Origin: Chitinophaga alhagiae
Lineage (GTDB): Bacteria > Bacteroidota > Bacteroidia > Chitinophagales > Chitinophagaceae
Assembly (NCBI RefSeq): GCF_003568665.1
Contig: NZ_QXMH01000003.1
Span: 345,772 to 409,771, forward strand
Direction of reading: 5' to 3'
DNA length: 64,000 bases
In this document: positions 1 through 8,245 of the stretch, piece after piece
Position numbering within the stretch: the stretch's first letter is position 1
Layout of the letters: each line of letters begins with the position of its first letter
Notes under the pieces: generated by a model
Database searches by the model: none
Told to the model about the DNA's origin: nothing
The model's input: only the letters and a program-made list of their open reading frames with translations
Translations under genes and position numbers: made by a program

Positions 1-14
1 ACCGCGGGGCGGGC

Positions 15-34
15 AAAAAAGCATGTTGCTTTTT
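15..34 (-). terminator. Hairpin terminator after sppA
   Basis: AAAAAGCA (16-23) pairs with TGCTTTTT (27-34) around a 3-nt loop. It lies about 30 nt past the sppA stop codon and has an A/T run on both sides, so it could work in both directions. Confidence 0.6.
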
Positions 35-65
35 GGCCGGCCGCCTCTAGAAAAAACGCTGATCA

Positions 66-1823
66 TTATTCGATCACCATGTTGTACGGCAGCTTGGCCT
101 GTATCCCTCCTGTCATCTGCTTCAACTCCCTGATGGTCTTGTACAGGCTGTACTGCTCGCCAAGCTCTTCCTGTATCATGCGGCTGCGCATTTCGCTGCC
201 CAGGCTCTTCATGATGCGGGCATAGGGGTCTTTTACCTTGGGATAGGTAGCCAGTTTGTGCTCAGGCAGGTTGGCCATACGGGCAGCGCAGGCAATGGCG
301 TCCTTGATACCGCCCAGGCGGTCTACCAGGCCCATTTTATGGGCCTGTATGCCCGTCCACACCCGGCCTTGCGCAATGCTGTCCACCACGGAGGCATCCA
401 GTTTGCGGCCATCGGTAACGCGGTGTTTGAAAGTAGCGTAAATAGTATCTACTGAGCGCTGGATGATCTGTTTTTCTTTCTCTGTGAGCGGGCGGCTGGC
501 GCTGCCGAGGTCTGCGTATTCCGCTGTTTTCACGCCGTCAAAGGTGATGCCCAGCTTGTTATTGAAAAAGCCCTGCATATTGGGCAGCACGGCAAATACG
601 CCAATAGAGCCGGTGAGCGTGTTGGGCTCCGCGAAAATGGAATCCGCCATGCAGGAAATGTAATACCCCCCAGACGCCGCATAATCTCCCATGCTCACAA
701 TTACGGGTTTGCTTTTACGCGCCAGGCTCAGCTCCCGCCAGATGCCTTCAGACGCCAGGGCGCTGCCGCCGGGAGAGTTCACCCGGAACACAATGGCCTT
801 GATGTCTTTATCCTGCCGCACTTCCCGGATGATCTTGATGTAATCTTCACTGGCAATGCCGGTTGGCTCTTCATTATGACCGCCGGTGATGTCTCCTTCC
901 GCGTAGATGAGCGCAATGTTGCCGTTCATCTCGTAGAGGTTGTTGGCCTTGTCATAGCTGTTCAGGGATACAAAGTTCACCTTTTCGTCCCCTTTCAGGT
1001 TCAGCTGGCGCTTGATATCGTCCATCACGTGGTCGTTATACTTCAGCGCATCCACCAGTTTATATTTTTCCGCGTCTGCCGGCTCCTGTATGAGGCCCTG
1101 GTTGGCATAGCCGTGCAGCGTAGCGGTATCTATCTTGCGGGAGGCGGAGATCTTCTGCAGGAACTCTCCGTACAGTTCGCCGAGGAAGGCAGTGGTCTGT
1201 ATGCGGTTGGCTTCGGTCATTTTCGTTTCGCGCAGCGGTTCCGTGGCGCTTTTGAATTTACCGTTGTAGAAGATCTGCGGTTGTATTTCCAGCTTTTCCA
1301 GGGTGCCTTTCAGGTACATCATGGTAATGGAAAACCCGCTGAAATCTATCATACCTTTGGGATGCAGGTATACTTTATCCGCTGCGGAAGCGAGGTAATA
1401 AGCGTTTTGCGACATCTGCTCGGCATAGGCCACCACAAACTTTTTGCTTTGCCTGAACTCCGAGATGGCACGGCGCAGCTCTTCGCTGGCGGCGTAGCCG
1501 TTGCCGTTGCTTTCCGCCTTGAGGTAAATGCCTTTCACTTTATCGTCTTTCGCTGCTTTGTTGATCAGGCGCACCACGTCGAACAGGCCGGGCTTTTCGG
1601 CAGATTTGTCAGACAGGTAGGCCACCACCGCGTTTTCCACTTTCCGCTGTTCGTTGAACGATTCGCTGAGGTCTATCACCAGCACGGCATTAGGCCCAAC
1701 GGTCACCTTATCGCCGGAGGCAGCTACCCTGGCAATGATCATCAGCATAAACAAAAAAGCGACAATGGAAAAAACGATAAGGGCTACAAAGGAAGCGAGG
1801 AAAAACTTTAGGAAACTACGCAT
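66..1823 (-). CDS. sppA: Signal peptide peptidase SppA, 67K type
   Basis: A membrane-anchored serine protease that degrades signal peptides left after secretion. The 585 residues carry one N-terminal membrane segment (about 8-30) and two tandem S49 domains, as in the long 67K type of SppA. The catalytic dyad is visible: Lys191 in the FKSATEP motif (matching the Lys of the E. coli GKYKSAVEP site) and Ser384 in DYAASGGYY. The VNSPGGS motif at 348-354 belongs to the second domain. The gene is transcribed alone, divergently from folK, and ends at a hairpin terminator. The start ATG is followed at once by a typical MRSFLKFF anchor. Identification is secure from motifs and length. Confidence 0.95.
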   Translation of the reverse strand: MRSFLKFFLASFVALIVFSIVAFLFMLMIIARVAASGDKVTVGPNAVLVIDLSESFNEQRKVENAVVAYLSDKSAEKPGLFDVVRLINKAAKDDKVKGIYLKAESNGNGYAASEELRRAISEFRQSKKFVVAYAEQMSQNAYYLASAADKVYLHPKGMIDFSGFSITMMYLKGTLEKLEIQPQIFYNGKFKSATEPLRETKMTEANRIQTTAFLGELYGEFLQKISASRKIDTATLHGYANQGLIQEPADAEKYKLVDALKYNDHVMDDIKRQLNLKGDEKVNFVSLNSYDKANNLYEMNGNIALIYAEGDITGGHNEEPTGIASEDYIKIIREVRQDKDIKAIVFRVNSPGGSALASEGIWRELSLARKSKPVIVSMGDYAASGGYYISCMADSIFAEPNTLTGSIGVFAVLPNMQGFFNNKLGITFDGVKTAEYADLGSASRPLTEKEKQIIQRSVDTIYATFKHRVTDGRKLDASVVDSIAQGRVWTGIQAHKMGLVDRLGGIKDAIACAARMANLPEHKLATYPKVKDPYARIMKSLGSEMRSRMIQEELGEQYSLYKTIRELKQMTGGIQAKLPYNMVIE

Positions 1824-1898
1824 GTTCGTTTTGTTAGTTTAGATTCTGGATCGGGTAAAGATACCGGCCCCAAAATGCGAAATCTTCATTATTTTTTT

Positions 1899-1906
1899 CA
1901 AAAATA
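1899..1906 (-). promoter_or_regulatory. -7 element for sppA
   Basis: On the minus strand this reads TATTTTTG, a full match to the Bacteroidota TAnnTTTG element. It leaves a leader of about 70 nt before the sppA ATG. It sits 12 bp from the folK -7 element on the other strand, so the two promoters overlap. Confidence 0.5.
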
Positions 1907-1917
1907 CGGAATATGGC

Positions 1918-1925
1918 TACTTTTG
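1918..1925 (+). promoter_or_regulatory. -7 element for folK
   Basis: TACTTTTG matches TAnnTTTG. Transcription would begin near 1930, only about 10 nt before the ATG at 1940. This rules out the upstream in-frame ATG at 1913, which lies before the element. Confidence 0.55.
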
Positions 1926-1939
1926 GGCCGTCAAAATAC

Positions 1940-2434
1940 ATGAATACTGCAATATTACTTATAGGTGGCAATATCGGGGACAGGCCCCGGAACCTGCAAA
2001 AAGCAGCGGAGCTTATTGCCGCCAGGGCCGGGCATATTACCCGCAAATCAGCCCTTTATGAAACCGCCCCCTGGGGCGGGGTGCAGCAGCCTGACTACCT
2101 TAACCAGGCCCTGGTGCTGGAAACGCCCCTGGGGCCGGAACAGTTGCTGGATACCCTGCTGCAGACGGAAAAAGAGATAGGCCGGATACGCCGCCTGAAA
2201 TGGGGTGCCCGGGTCATTGACATTGATATGATCTTTTTTAACAGCGAAGTGATCACCCTGCCCCAGTTGAAAATCCCCCATCCGCAAATGCAGAACCGCC
2301 GTTTTGTGCTGGCCCCGTTGCAGGAGATCGTTCCGGACTGGGTGCATCCCATTCTGCAGCTCACCGTCAGCCAGTTGCTGGAGGCCTGTACAGATACGCT
2401 GCCCGCCCATAAACTGGCTGCCGCCACCCCCTGA
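1940..2434 (+). CDS. folK: 2-amino-4-hydroxy-6-hydroxymethyldihydropteridine diphosphokinase
   Basis: Transfers pyrophosphate from ATP to 6-hydroxymethyl-7,8-dihydropterin, the step before dihydropteroate synthase in folate synthesis; cytoplasmic. At 164 residues it has normal HPPK length. Family motifs in order are GGNIGDRPRNL near the N-terminus, LNQALVLET, the metal-site motif GARVIDIDMIFF, and IPHPQMQNRRFVLAPL. The start at 1940 is preferred over 1913 because the promoter element lies between them. It is followed after 2 nt by the deoxynucleoside kinase gene, so the two are surely one transcript supplying folate and nucleotide metabolism. Confidence 0.95.
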   Translation: MNTAILLIGGNIGDRPRNLQKAAELIAARAGHITRKSALYETAPWGGVQQPDYLNQALVLETPLGPEQLLDTLLQTEKEIGRIRRLKWGARVIDIDMIFFNSEVITLPQLKIPHPQMQNRRFVLAPLQEIVPDWVHPILQLTVSQLLEACTDTLPAHKLAAATP

Positions 2435-2436
2435 AC

Positions 2437-3060
2437 ATGTATTACCGCTTTATTACCATAGAAGGCAATATTGGCGCGGGAAAAACCACCCTGGCCCTGA
2501 AACTGGCGGAGCACCTGCAGGCCCGGCTCATCCTCGAAGAGTTTGCCGACAACCCCTTTCTTCCCAAATTCTATGAACAGCCGGACCAATACGCCTTTCC
2601 CCTGGAGCTGTTTTTTATGGCCGAACGGTACAAGCAGTTAAAGGAAGAGCTGATGGCGCAAGACCTCTTTGCCAGTTACACCGTCAGCGATTACTTGTTC
2701 ATCAAAAGCCTGTTGTTTGCTAAAATGAACCTGCAGGAAGACGAGTTTTCCCTTTTCCAGAAACTGTTCGACATCATCAATCCACAACTGGCCCAGCCGG
2801 AACTGCTGATCTTCCTCAATGCCCCGGTGAGCCTGCTGCAAAAGAACATCAAAAAACGGAACCGCAGCTATGAACAGCAAATACCGGATGCCTACCTGCT
2901 GAAAGTGCATGACATGTACATGCAATACCTCCGCCAGCACGCTGTGCGCACCCTTATGGTAGACACTACCCAAATGGACTTTTTACGGAGCGAAAACGAC
3001 TTTAATGCGTTACTGACGGCGCTGGACAAGGACTTTCCGGCCGGGGTGACCTATCTCTGA
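2437..3060 (+). CDS. Deoxynucleoside kinase (dGK/dCK family)
   Basis: Phosphorylates deoxynucleosides in the salvage pathway. The 207 residues contain the P-loop EGNIGAGKTT at about 8-17, the EEF substrate-site segment at about 34-36, the DYLF/KSLLFAK region typical of dNK enzymes, and the Arg-rich LID segment KKRNRSYEQQ near 146-155. Length and motif order fit the dGK/dAK/dCK family; the preferred base cannot be told from sequence alone. It forms an operon with folK (2-nt gap), an arrangement I recall as common in Bacteroidota. Confidence 0.9.
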   Translation: MYYRFITIEGNIGAGKTTLALKLAEHLQARLILEEFADNPFLPKFYEQPDQYAFPLELFFMAERYKQLKEELMAQDLFASYTVSDYLFIKSLLFAKMNLQEDEFSLFQKLFDIINPQLAQPELLIFLNAPVSLLQKNIKKRNRSYEQQIPDAYLLKVHDMYMQYLRQHAVRTLMVDTTQMDFLRSENDFNALLTALDKDFPAGVTYL

Positions 3061-3211
3061 GCGGCGCACGGGTGGGGTTGCAACGGCCGGGTGTGCCCAG
3101 GAAACGTGCCGGGCAGAAAGGAACATTTCCACATTCAAATGAACAGGCATCAATAGTGAGGGAGGCCACTTACCGTTAACAGCAATTGGCCACCCTCAGT
3201 ACATCAGAGCA

Positions 3212-3418
3212 CTACGCGGCGTCAATTACCGGGTCTACAAAGGAGGTCAACAGGGAAACTGCCAATGGCCCCGCCAGCGGAACATTCAACGCAAACCCTT
3301 TTGTAAGGGTATAGGCGGCTTTGACGAGGGTGAGGATGTTGTTCACATAGCCACCGCCCTGGATGTCTGTCAACGCGGCTGCGTCCAGTTCTTCGCAGCC
3401 AAATTGTTTGTGGTCCAT
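3212..3418 (-). CDS. Double-glycine-leader peptide, bacteriocin-like
   Basis: A 68-residue precursor. Residues 1-22 look like a double-glycine leader: the end LDAAALTDIQGG has Leu at -12, Leu at -7, Ile at -4 and Gly-Gly at -2/-1, the pattern recognised by C39-peptidase ABC exporters. The predicted mature peptide (about 46 residues, starting GYVNN) is hydrophobic and helix-prone, with an AGPLAVSLL segment and few charges, as in class II bacteriocins or pheromones. No exporter, modification enzyme or immunity gene is recognisable nearby, so it is an orphan in this window. A leader alone cannot separate bacteriocin from signal peptide. That it is a real gene is supported by the leader pattern and the clear intergenic setting. 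Confidence 0.7.
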   Translation of the reverse strand: MDHKQFGCEELDAAALTDIQGGGYVNNILTLVKAAYTLTKGFALNVPLAGPLAVSLLTSFVDPVIDAA

Positions 3419-3520
3419 AGAATATATTTTTTGGTGCCTTTGAATTTACTCCAAAACCAGCATGCTACCGCTTGTCATTTTTGTTCATTATTCCTGCTGT
3501 TGTTCAGTCTGTTCAGAAAT

Positions 3521-3536
3521 GTTAAAAAATTTTAAC
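3521..3536. promoter_or_regulatory. AT-rich palindrome between divergent genes
   Basis: GTTAAAA and TTTTAAC form a 7-bp inverted repeat around a central AA. It lies in the 181-bp gap between the GG-leader peptide gene (-) and the exported protein gene (+), so it could be an operator for either. No function is proven. Confidence 0.35.
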
Positions 3537-3543
3537 CCTGTAT

Positions 3544-3559
3544 AGGGGCGGCAGCCCCT
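3544..3559 (+). other. GC hairpin upstream of the 200-aa exported protein
   Basis: AGGGGC (3544-3549) and GCCCCT (3554-3559) can pair around GGCA, 40 nt before the ATG at 3600. There is no T-run, so it is more likely a leader structure than a terminator. Confidence 0.35.
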
Positions 3560-3599
3560 TAGCCGGTCATAATAGCAGAAACCACAAAAACAGCATATC

Positions 3600-4202
3600 A
3601 TGAAACGATTATTACTGCTTGTAACGGTATGTAGCATAGCCGGCCTTGCACAGGCACAGCAAATTGAGACCCTCTCCGGCCACCGCAGCGGCCCCGGCAA
3701 GCTGGCCGCCTACGGCGCGCTCCAGGGCAAGCTGACCGCCATAGACGGCAAACTGGCCGTGATCACCGGCGGCTACGGCGGGGTGTTCCTCAACAAGAAA
3801 ATACTGCTGGGCGCCGGCGGCTACTCCCTCGCCAACCGCATCAGGCTGAACAATACAGACAACCGGGAGCTAGGCTTCTGGTACACGGGCGGGGTATTTG
3901 AATATGTGCATAATACAGACAAACTGTTCCACTGGTCTGCCGGCATGCTGGTAGGCGGGGGCGGCATCTCCGAGCGGGAGCGCAGCTACCGCCACGATAA
4001 GGACCGGGATCGTGTATACACCTCCAACGCCGTATTTGTTGCGGAGCCGTTCGTGAATGCGGAGATGAATATTACCCCCTACATCCGCGTGATTGCGGGC
4101 GGCACTTACCGGCAGGTGCTGGGCGCCGGCAATGTGCCCATTACAGACGGAAAGCTGAGTTTCCCCTCCTTCCACCTGGGCATTAAAGCAGGCATCTTCT
4201 AA
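3600..4202 (+). CDS. Exported protein, possible small outer-membrane barrel
   Basis: I do not recognise a named family. Residues 1-20 form a clear signal peptide ending LAQAQ. The remaining 180 residues alternate short Gly- and aromatic-rich stretches (GGYGGVFLNKKILLGAGGY, FWYTGGVFEYVHN, WSAGMLVGGGG) and end in Phe (GIKAGIF), which is what a small eight-to-ten-strand outer-membrane beta-barrel looks like. A charged loop with RSYRHDKDRDR lies near residue 130. It is followed by the STN repeat protein in the same direction, but a promoter element sits between them, so a common transcript is not certain. Confidence 0.65.
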   Translation: MKRLLLLVTVCSIAGLAQAQQIETLSGHRSGPGKLAAYGALQGKLTAIDGKLAVITGGYGGVFLNKKILLGAGGYSLANRIRLNNTDNRELGFWYTGGVFEYVHNTDKLFHWSAGMLVGGGGISERERSYRHDKDRDRVYTSNAVFVAEPFVNAEMNITPYIRVIAGGTYRQVLGAGNVPITDGKLSFPSFHLGIKAGIF

Positions 4203-4245
4203 CCGCCTGTACAGAAAGCCCCTTATCCTTTTGCGCTATTTACGC

Positions 4246-4253
4246 TAATTTTG
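4246..4253 (+). promoter_or_regulatory. -7 element for the STN repeat protein
   Basis: TAATTTTG matches TAnnTTTG and would give a leader of about 30 nt before the ATG at 4291. Confidence 0.45.
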
Positions 4254-4290
4254 GCCGCCGGGAACTGCAAACGCAGGCCCGGCGTTCGCC

Positions 4291-6192
4291 ATGCACAAAC
4301 CCTGTAACACTTTGCCACGTACCTGTTTTATACTCCTGGCCCTTTTCACGAGTATCTGCTCCGCCCCCGGCCTGTACGCCCAGCAGCCGCTCAGCAAAAC
4401 CGTGTCTGTCAAAGTAGTGCGCCAGCCGGTAGACACCGTGCTGTCCATGCTCAGCCGGCAAAGCCAGGGGGCCATTTCCTACATCGGCAGCCCCTTCCGC
4501 AGAGACAGCCTGGTTACGCTCACCATGTTGAACAAACCCCTTAAACAGGTGCTGGACCAGCTCTTCCAGGGCCGCATGCAGTATGTGGAAAGCGGTGACA
4601 ATATCATTCTCCAGCGGGCAGAAGCGCAGCGGGAGCGGCATTATGTGATCAGCGGCACGGTGCGGGACAGGCGGAGCGGCGTGGCCATACAAAATGCCAG
4701 TATTTACGAGCACAGCAACCTTACCTCCACCTTTACAGACGGTGAAGGGCGGTTTCACCTGCGGCTGAGAGACCGCGGGCGGCTCCCTTCCGTACAACTA
4801 ACGGTCAGCAAGGAATTTTACCTGGATACCGCCCTTTACGTGATGCCCGGCTTTGACCGGGAAATATCCGTTTCCATTGCACCCGCGCCGCCGGTACAGC
4901 TGCGGGAGTTCACCGTTACCGATGGCGTGGAAAAAACCTGGCTGGGCAAGCGCCTGCTGTCCAGCACCCTGAGAAGGCAAACCCAGAACATCTCCCGTTT
5001 TTTTGCTGAAAAGCCCATACAATCTTCCCTGGTGCCCTCGCTGGGCTCTCATGGTAAAATGGCCGGGCAGGTGGTGAACAAGTTTTCATTGAATATTGTG
5101 GGCGGCTATGCCGCCGGCCTGGACGGCGTGGAAGTAGCCGGCGGCTTCAATATCAACAAAAAAGACGTGCAATACGCCCAGGTAGCAGGCCTGTTCAACA
5201 TGGTAGGCGGCCACATGAAAGGCGCGCAGGCTACCGGCGGTATGAACAGGATCATGAAATCTGCCAGGGGCGCCCAGGCCGCCGGCATAGCCAATATTGT
5301 TGACAGCAGCCTTACAGGCGCCCAGGCGGCGGGCGGCATCAACAAGTCCGGCGGCAACTCACAAGGCGCGCAGGTTGCCGGCCTTGCCAATGTGAGTTAC
5401 GGAGATTTCAGCGGCATGCAGGCTGCCGGCGGGCTGAACACCATCCGCGGCCAGGCGGCCGGCGCGCAGGTATCCGGCCTCAGCAACTTCAACGAAGGGC
5501 AGCTGACCGGCATCCAGGTCACCGGCGGGCTCAACCACACCAAAGGCCAGGTGAGCGGCCTGCAAATTGCCGGTATCTATAACTCTTCCGGCGGCGACCT
5601 TGGCGGCCTTCAACTCGCCGGTGCGGCCAACCGCATTAACGGCAGCAGCCGCGGCATGCAACTCGGCCTGTTCAACTACGCCCGCCACCTCGGGGGCCTC
5701 CAGTTCGGGCTCATCAATGTGGCAGATTCATCCACAGGCACCAGCATCGGGCTGGTGAACATTGTGCGTAAGAACGGCTATTATAAAGTAACCCTTTCCT
5801 CCAGTGACCTGCTGCCTGTGCAGATAGCTGTCAAAACCGGCCGCCGGCAGTTCTATTCCATGCTTGTGGCGGGCAAGGACGGACACCAGCACAGCCTGGG
5901 TTTTGGCATAGGCCGGGAATTTACGTTATACAAAAACCTCCTGCTTACCACAGAACTGGTGCAGCAAACGGTATTTGGCAATGCCTGGGAAATACACGCT
6001 ACCGTAGGCCGGCTGCTGCCGCTGCTGAACTACCGCCTCACCCCCTGGCTGGCCATACAGGCCGGGCCGGCGCTTTCCATCGGGGAATACAGCATTGAGC
6101 AGCCCGCGCCGGGAAAAGGCTACCCGTCATTCGCCAATGGCGATGGCTTTACCGGCTGGCTCGGCTGGCAGGCTGGTATCACGTTGTTCTGA
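4291..6192 (+). CDS. STN-domain protein with eleven 16-residue repeats
   Basis: A 633-residue exported protein. Residues 1-31 are a signal peptide. Residues about 37-107 form an STN (secretin/TonB short N-terminal) domain and about 117-200 a carboxypeptidase-regulatory-like beta-sandwich (SGTVRDRRSGVAIQNASIY). From residue 279 (nt 5125) there are eleven head-to-tail repeats of exactly 16 residues with pattern GxQxAGxxNxxxxxxx, for example GAQAAGIANIVDSSLT, then two shorter ones. They alternate between AGG-N and AGL/AGI-N types. The last 140 residues look beta-rich. There is no TonB plug or barrel, so despite the STN domain this is not a receptor. The repeats recall the LA_2272-type surface repeat, but that is from memory. 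Function unknown; location probably outer membrane or cell surface. Confidence 0.8.
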   Translation: MHKPCNTLPRTCFILLALFTSICSAPGLYAQQPLSKTVSVKVVRQPVDTVLSMLSRQSQGAISYIGSPFRRDSLVTLTMLNKPLKQVLDQLFQGRMQYVESGDNIILQRAEAQRERHYVISGTVRDRRSGVAIQNASIYEHSNLTSTFTDGEGRFHLRLRDRGRLPSVQLTVSKEFYLDTALYVMPGFDREISVSIAPAPPVQLREFTVTDGVEKTWLGKRLLSSTLRRQTQNISRFFAEKPIQSSLVPSLGSHGKMAGQVVNKFSLNIVGGYAAGLDGVEVAGGFNINKKDVQYAQVAGLFNMVGGHMKGAQATGGMNRIMKSARGAQAAGIANIVDSSLTGAQAAGGINKSGGNSQGAQVAGLANVSYGDFSGMQAAGGLNTIRGQAAGAQVSGLSNFNEGQLTGIQVTGGLNHTKGQVSGLQIAGIYNSSGGDLGGLQLAGAANRINGSSRGMQLGLFNYARHLGGLQFGLINVADSSTGTSIGLVNIVRKNGYYKVTLSSSDLLPVQIAVKTGRRQFYSMLVAGKDGHQHSLGFGIGREFTLYKNLLLTTELVQQTVFGNAWEIHATVGRLLPLLNYRLTPWLAIQAGPALSIGEYSIEQPAPGKGYPSFANGDGFTGWLGWQAGITLF

Positions 6193-6204
6193 TCACTTTT
6201 TTTG

Positions 6205-6212
6205 TAAATTGG
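6205..6212 (+). promoter_or_regulatory. Weak -7 element before the GNAT gene
   Basis: TAAATTGG differs from TAnnTTTG at one position. It is 20 nt ahead of the ATG at 6233 and supports that start. Confidence 0.3.
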
Positions 6213-6232
6213 GCATACCTCAAACCGGTAGT

Positions 6233-6886
6233 ATGAAAGCATGGCTGCGTACCGCCCTGCGCGTTTTGCGCACCCTCCGCCCGCCCTCCCGGCGCGCCAA
6301 CATCAAAAGGATGCAGCGGCGGGGAGAAAGCCTTGATACCATCACCATCAGGGAAGCCAGGGCTACAGACATTCCCGCCCTGGGCGCCTTGCATGCAAAA
6401 ACCTGGAGCAACACCTATCCGCGGGTAGTGCATCCGCCCACGGCCCAATTGCGGGAATACCAATGGAAAGAACAGTTCAAGGTAACAGACGGCAGCTGGT
6501 GCTGCTTTGTAGTGGAGAACAGTGCCGGGCAACTGGTTGGCTTTGCCAAAGGCACGCCTTTCAAAGCAGCGGCGCAGCCTGATTTTAATGGTGAACTAAG
6601 CAAGATCTACCTGCTGCGCGAATACCAGCGCCTGGGGCTGGGCAGCAGGTTACTGGAAAAAGTAGTGCAGCATTTTTTACAGCGGAACATCCATAACATA
6701 CTGCTGTTTGCCGACCCCGGCAACGCCTCTTGCCGGTTTTATGAAACGCTGGGCGCGGAAAAGCTGTTTGACAAAAATGGCGCCTTTCATGGCACGTACG
6801 GCTGGCGCAACCTGCAGGAGCTGCTTAACCGCCTCTGCCAAGCTGCGCCGCGATCCACCCGCTCGTCCACGCGTGCTGGAAGTTGA
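6233..6886 (+). CDS. GNAT family N-acetyltransferase
   Basis: Transfers an acetyl group from acetyl-CoA to an unknown amine. The 217 residues hold a GNAT fold from about residue 38 (ITIREARATDIPAL) to about 195, with the acetyl-CoA loop QRLGLGSRLL near 128-137 and the C-terminal NASCRFYETLGAE motif. The start at 6233 is chosen because an upstream in-frame ATG would lie inside the preceding gene. A basic N-terminal extension of about 35 residues (RTALRVLRTLRPPSRRAN) is unusual for the family. Its 3' end overlaps the convergent flavoprotein gene by 62 nt, so its last residues are read from DNA that also codes on the other strand. Confidence 0.85.
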   Translation: MKAWLRTALRVLRTLRPPSRRANIKRMQRRGESLDTITIREARATDIPALGALHAKTWSNTYPRVVHPPTAQLREYQWKEQFKVTDGSWCCFVVENSAGQLVGFAKGTPFKAAAQPDFNGELSKIYLLREYQRLGLGSRLLEKVVQHFLQRNIHNILLFADPGNASCRFYETLGAEKLFDKNGAFHGTYGWRNLQELLNRLCQAAPRSTRSSTRAGS

Positions 6887-8132
6887 AGCCGCCCGTAATA
6901 CCGTCCACATCCATCACCTCTCCCGCAAAATACAGGTTGGGCGCCGCCCTGCTGCACATGGTAAGCGGGTCTATTTCGGCCAGTTGCACGCCGCCGCAGG
7001 TCACAAATTCTTCCTTGAAAGTGGTTTTCCCCTTTACCGGAAACTCCATGGCCGTGAGCAGCCTGATCAATTTATTCTGTTCGCGGGCCGGCAACTCCGC
7101 CCATCTCGCATTTTCGTGTATGCCTGACTGTTGCAGCAAAAACTGCCAGAGCCGCTGCGGCAACCCGAAGGGATTGCGGGTGTGGACCATCTGGCCTCCC
7201 ATCTCCAGCCGCAGCGCCGCCCAGGCTTCCCGCAGGGAATTTTCGTGATGGTCCGGCAGCCAGTTCACCAGCAGCGTGAACGTATACTGCTGTTCCTGCA
7301 GGTAACGGGCGCCCCAGGCAGACAGCCGCAATACGGCCGGGCCGCTCATACCCCAGTGCGTAATGAGCAGCGGACCCGTTTCCTGCAGCTTGCTGCCGGC
7401 TATCTTTAACTGTGCTCTGGGTACCGTTACGCCCATGAGGGCCGTAACAGGGTTTTGCGGCATGTTGAAAGTAAAGAGCGATGGCGCCGGCTCCTCAATA
7501 TGATGCCCGAGCGCCTGCAGCCAGCTGTATTTGCCCGCCTGTGCGTAGCCGCCGGCCGCAATGCATACATAACGCGCCCGCAGGCTGCGGCCACCTGCCA
7601 TATGCACCAGCCAGTGGCCGTTGGAAGCTGCGGTCGGGGGCCTATCTTGTTCCGACCTCTCCGTTTGACCATGCCCCGTTTGCGGCATATGGTATTCCAC
7701 TTTTTCCACATCCGAATGGGTCAGCACCTGCACCCCGTAATGGTCCGCCTCCCGCAGCAGGCAGTCAATAATGGTCTGCGAGCTGTCCGTATCCGGGAAC
7801 ATCCGGCCATCTTCCTCCGTTTTCAGGCGCACCCCTCTTTCGGCATACCAGCGTACGGTATCTGCCGTAAAAAAACGGGTAAAAGACTTTTTGAGGAAAC
7901 GGCCGCCACGGGGGTACCGTTTTATCATTTCAGGAATACTGTCCAGCGCATGGGTCACATTGCAGCGCCCGCCGCCAGACACTTTAACCTTGGAAAGCAG
8001 CTTGCCGGTTTTCTCCAGCAGCACCACTTCCAGCCCCGGGTGCAGGCGGGCGGCATTTACCGCGCAAAAGAAGCCGGCGGCCCCGCCGCCGATCACCACC
8101 AGCCTGTTCGTTCCCTGATGCCATGAATCCAT
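6825..8132 (-). CDS. BaiN/HI0933-type NAD(P)/FAD-dependent flavoprotein
   Basis: A 435-residue flavoprotein of the HI0933/YhiN/BaiN family. The N-terminus has the dinucleotide-binding motif GGGAAGFFCAVNAA, then the family signature KVSGGGRCNVTH at about 50-61. The middle contains a second beta-rich domain, and the C-terminus has the FAD-closing motif GEVMDVDGITGGFNFQHAW. Members are poorly characterised cytoplasmic oxidoreductases; BaiN acts in bile-acid dehydroxylation, which should not be assumed here. A hydrophilic segment of about 25 residues near position 155-180 (GHGQTERSEQDRPPT) looks like a lineage-specific insertion. The gene stands alone on this strand. Confidence 0.9.
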   Translation of the reverse strand: MDSWHQGTNRLVVIGGGAAGFFCAVNAARLHPGLEVVLLEKTGKLLSKVKVSGGGRCNVTHALDSIPEMIKRYPRGGRFLKKSFTRFFTADTVRWYAERGVRLKTEEDGRMFPDTDSSQTIIDCLLREADHYGVQVLTHSDVEKVEYHMPQTGHGQTERSEQDRPPTAASNGHWLVHMAGGRSLRARYVCIAAGGYAQAGKYSWLQALGHHIEEPAPSLFTFNMPQNPVTALMGVTVPRAQLKIAGSKLQETGPLLITHWGMSGPAVLRLSAWGARYLQEQQYTFTLLVNWLPDHHENSLREAWAALRLEMGGQMVHTRNPFGLPQRLWQFLLQQSGIHENARWAELPAREQNKLIRLLTAMEFPVKGKTTFKEEFVTCGGVQLAEIDPLTMCSRAAPNLYFAGEVMDVDGITGGFNFQHAWTSGWIAAQLGRGG

Positions 8133-8213
8133 GGCGGCGAATTTCGCAAATATGTGGTAAATACGAAATGTTAAAATATGGTCAACTTTATCTACTAATT
8201 ATTCGTAATTCAC

Positions 8214-8221
8214 TATCTTGG
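8214..8221 (+). promoter_or_regulatory. Probable -7 element for the MG2/plug gene
   Basis: TATCTTGG has one mismatch to TAnnTTTG and lies 24 nt before the ATG at 8246, supporting that start. Confidence 0.35.
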
Positions 8222-8245
8222 AAGATTATAAACCAACAGCAATCC

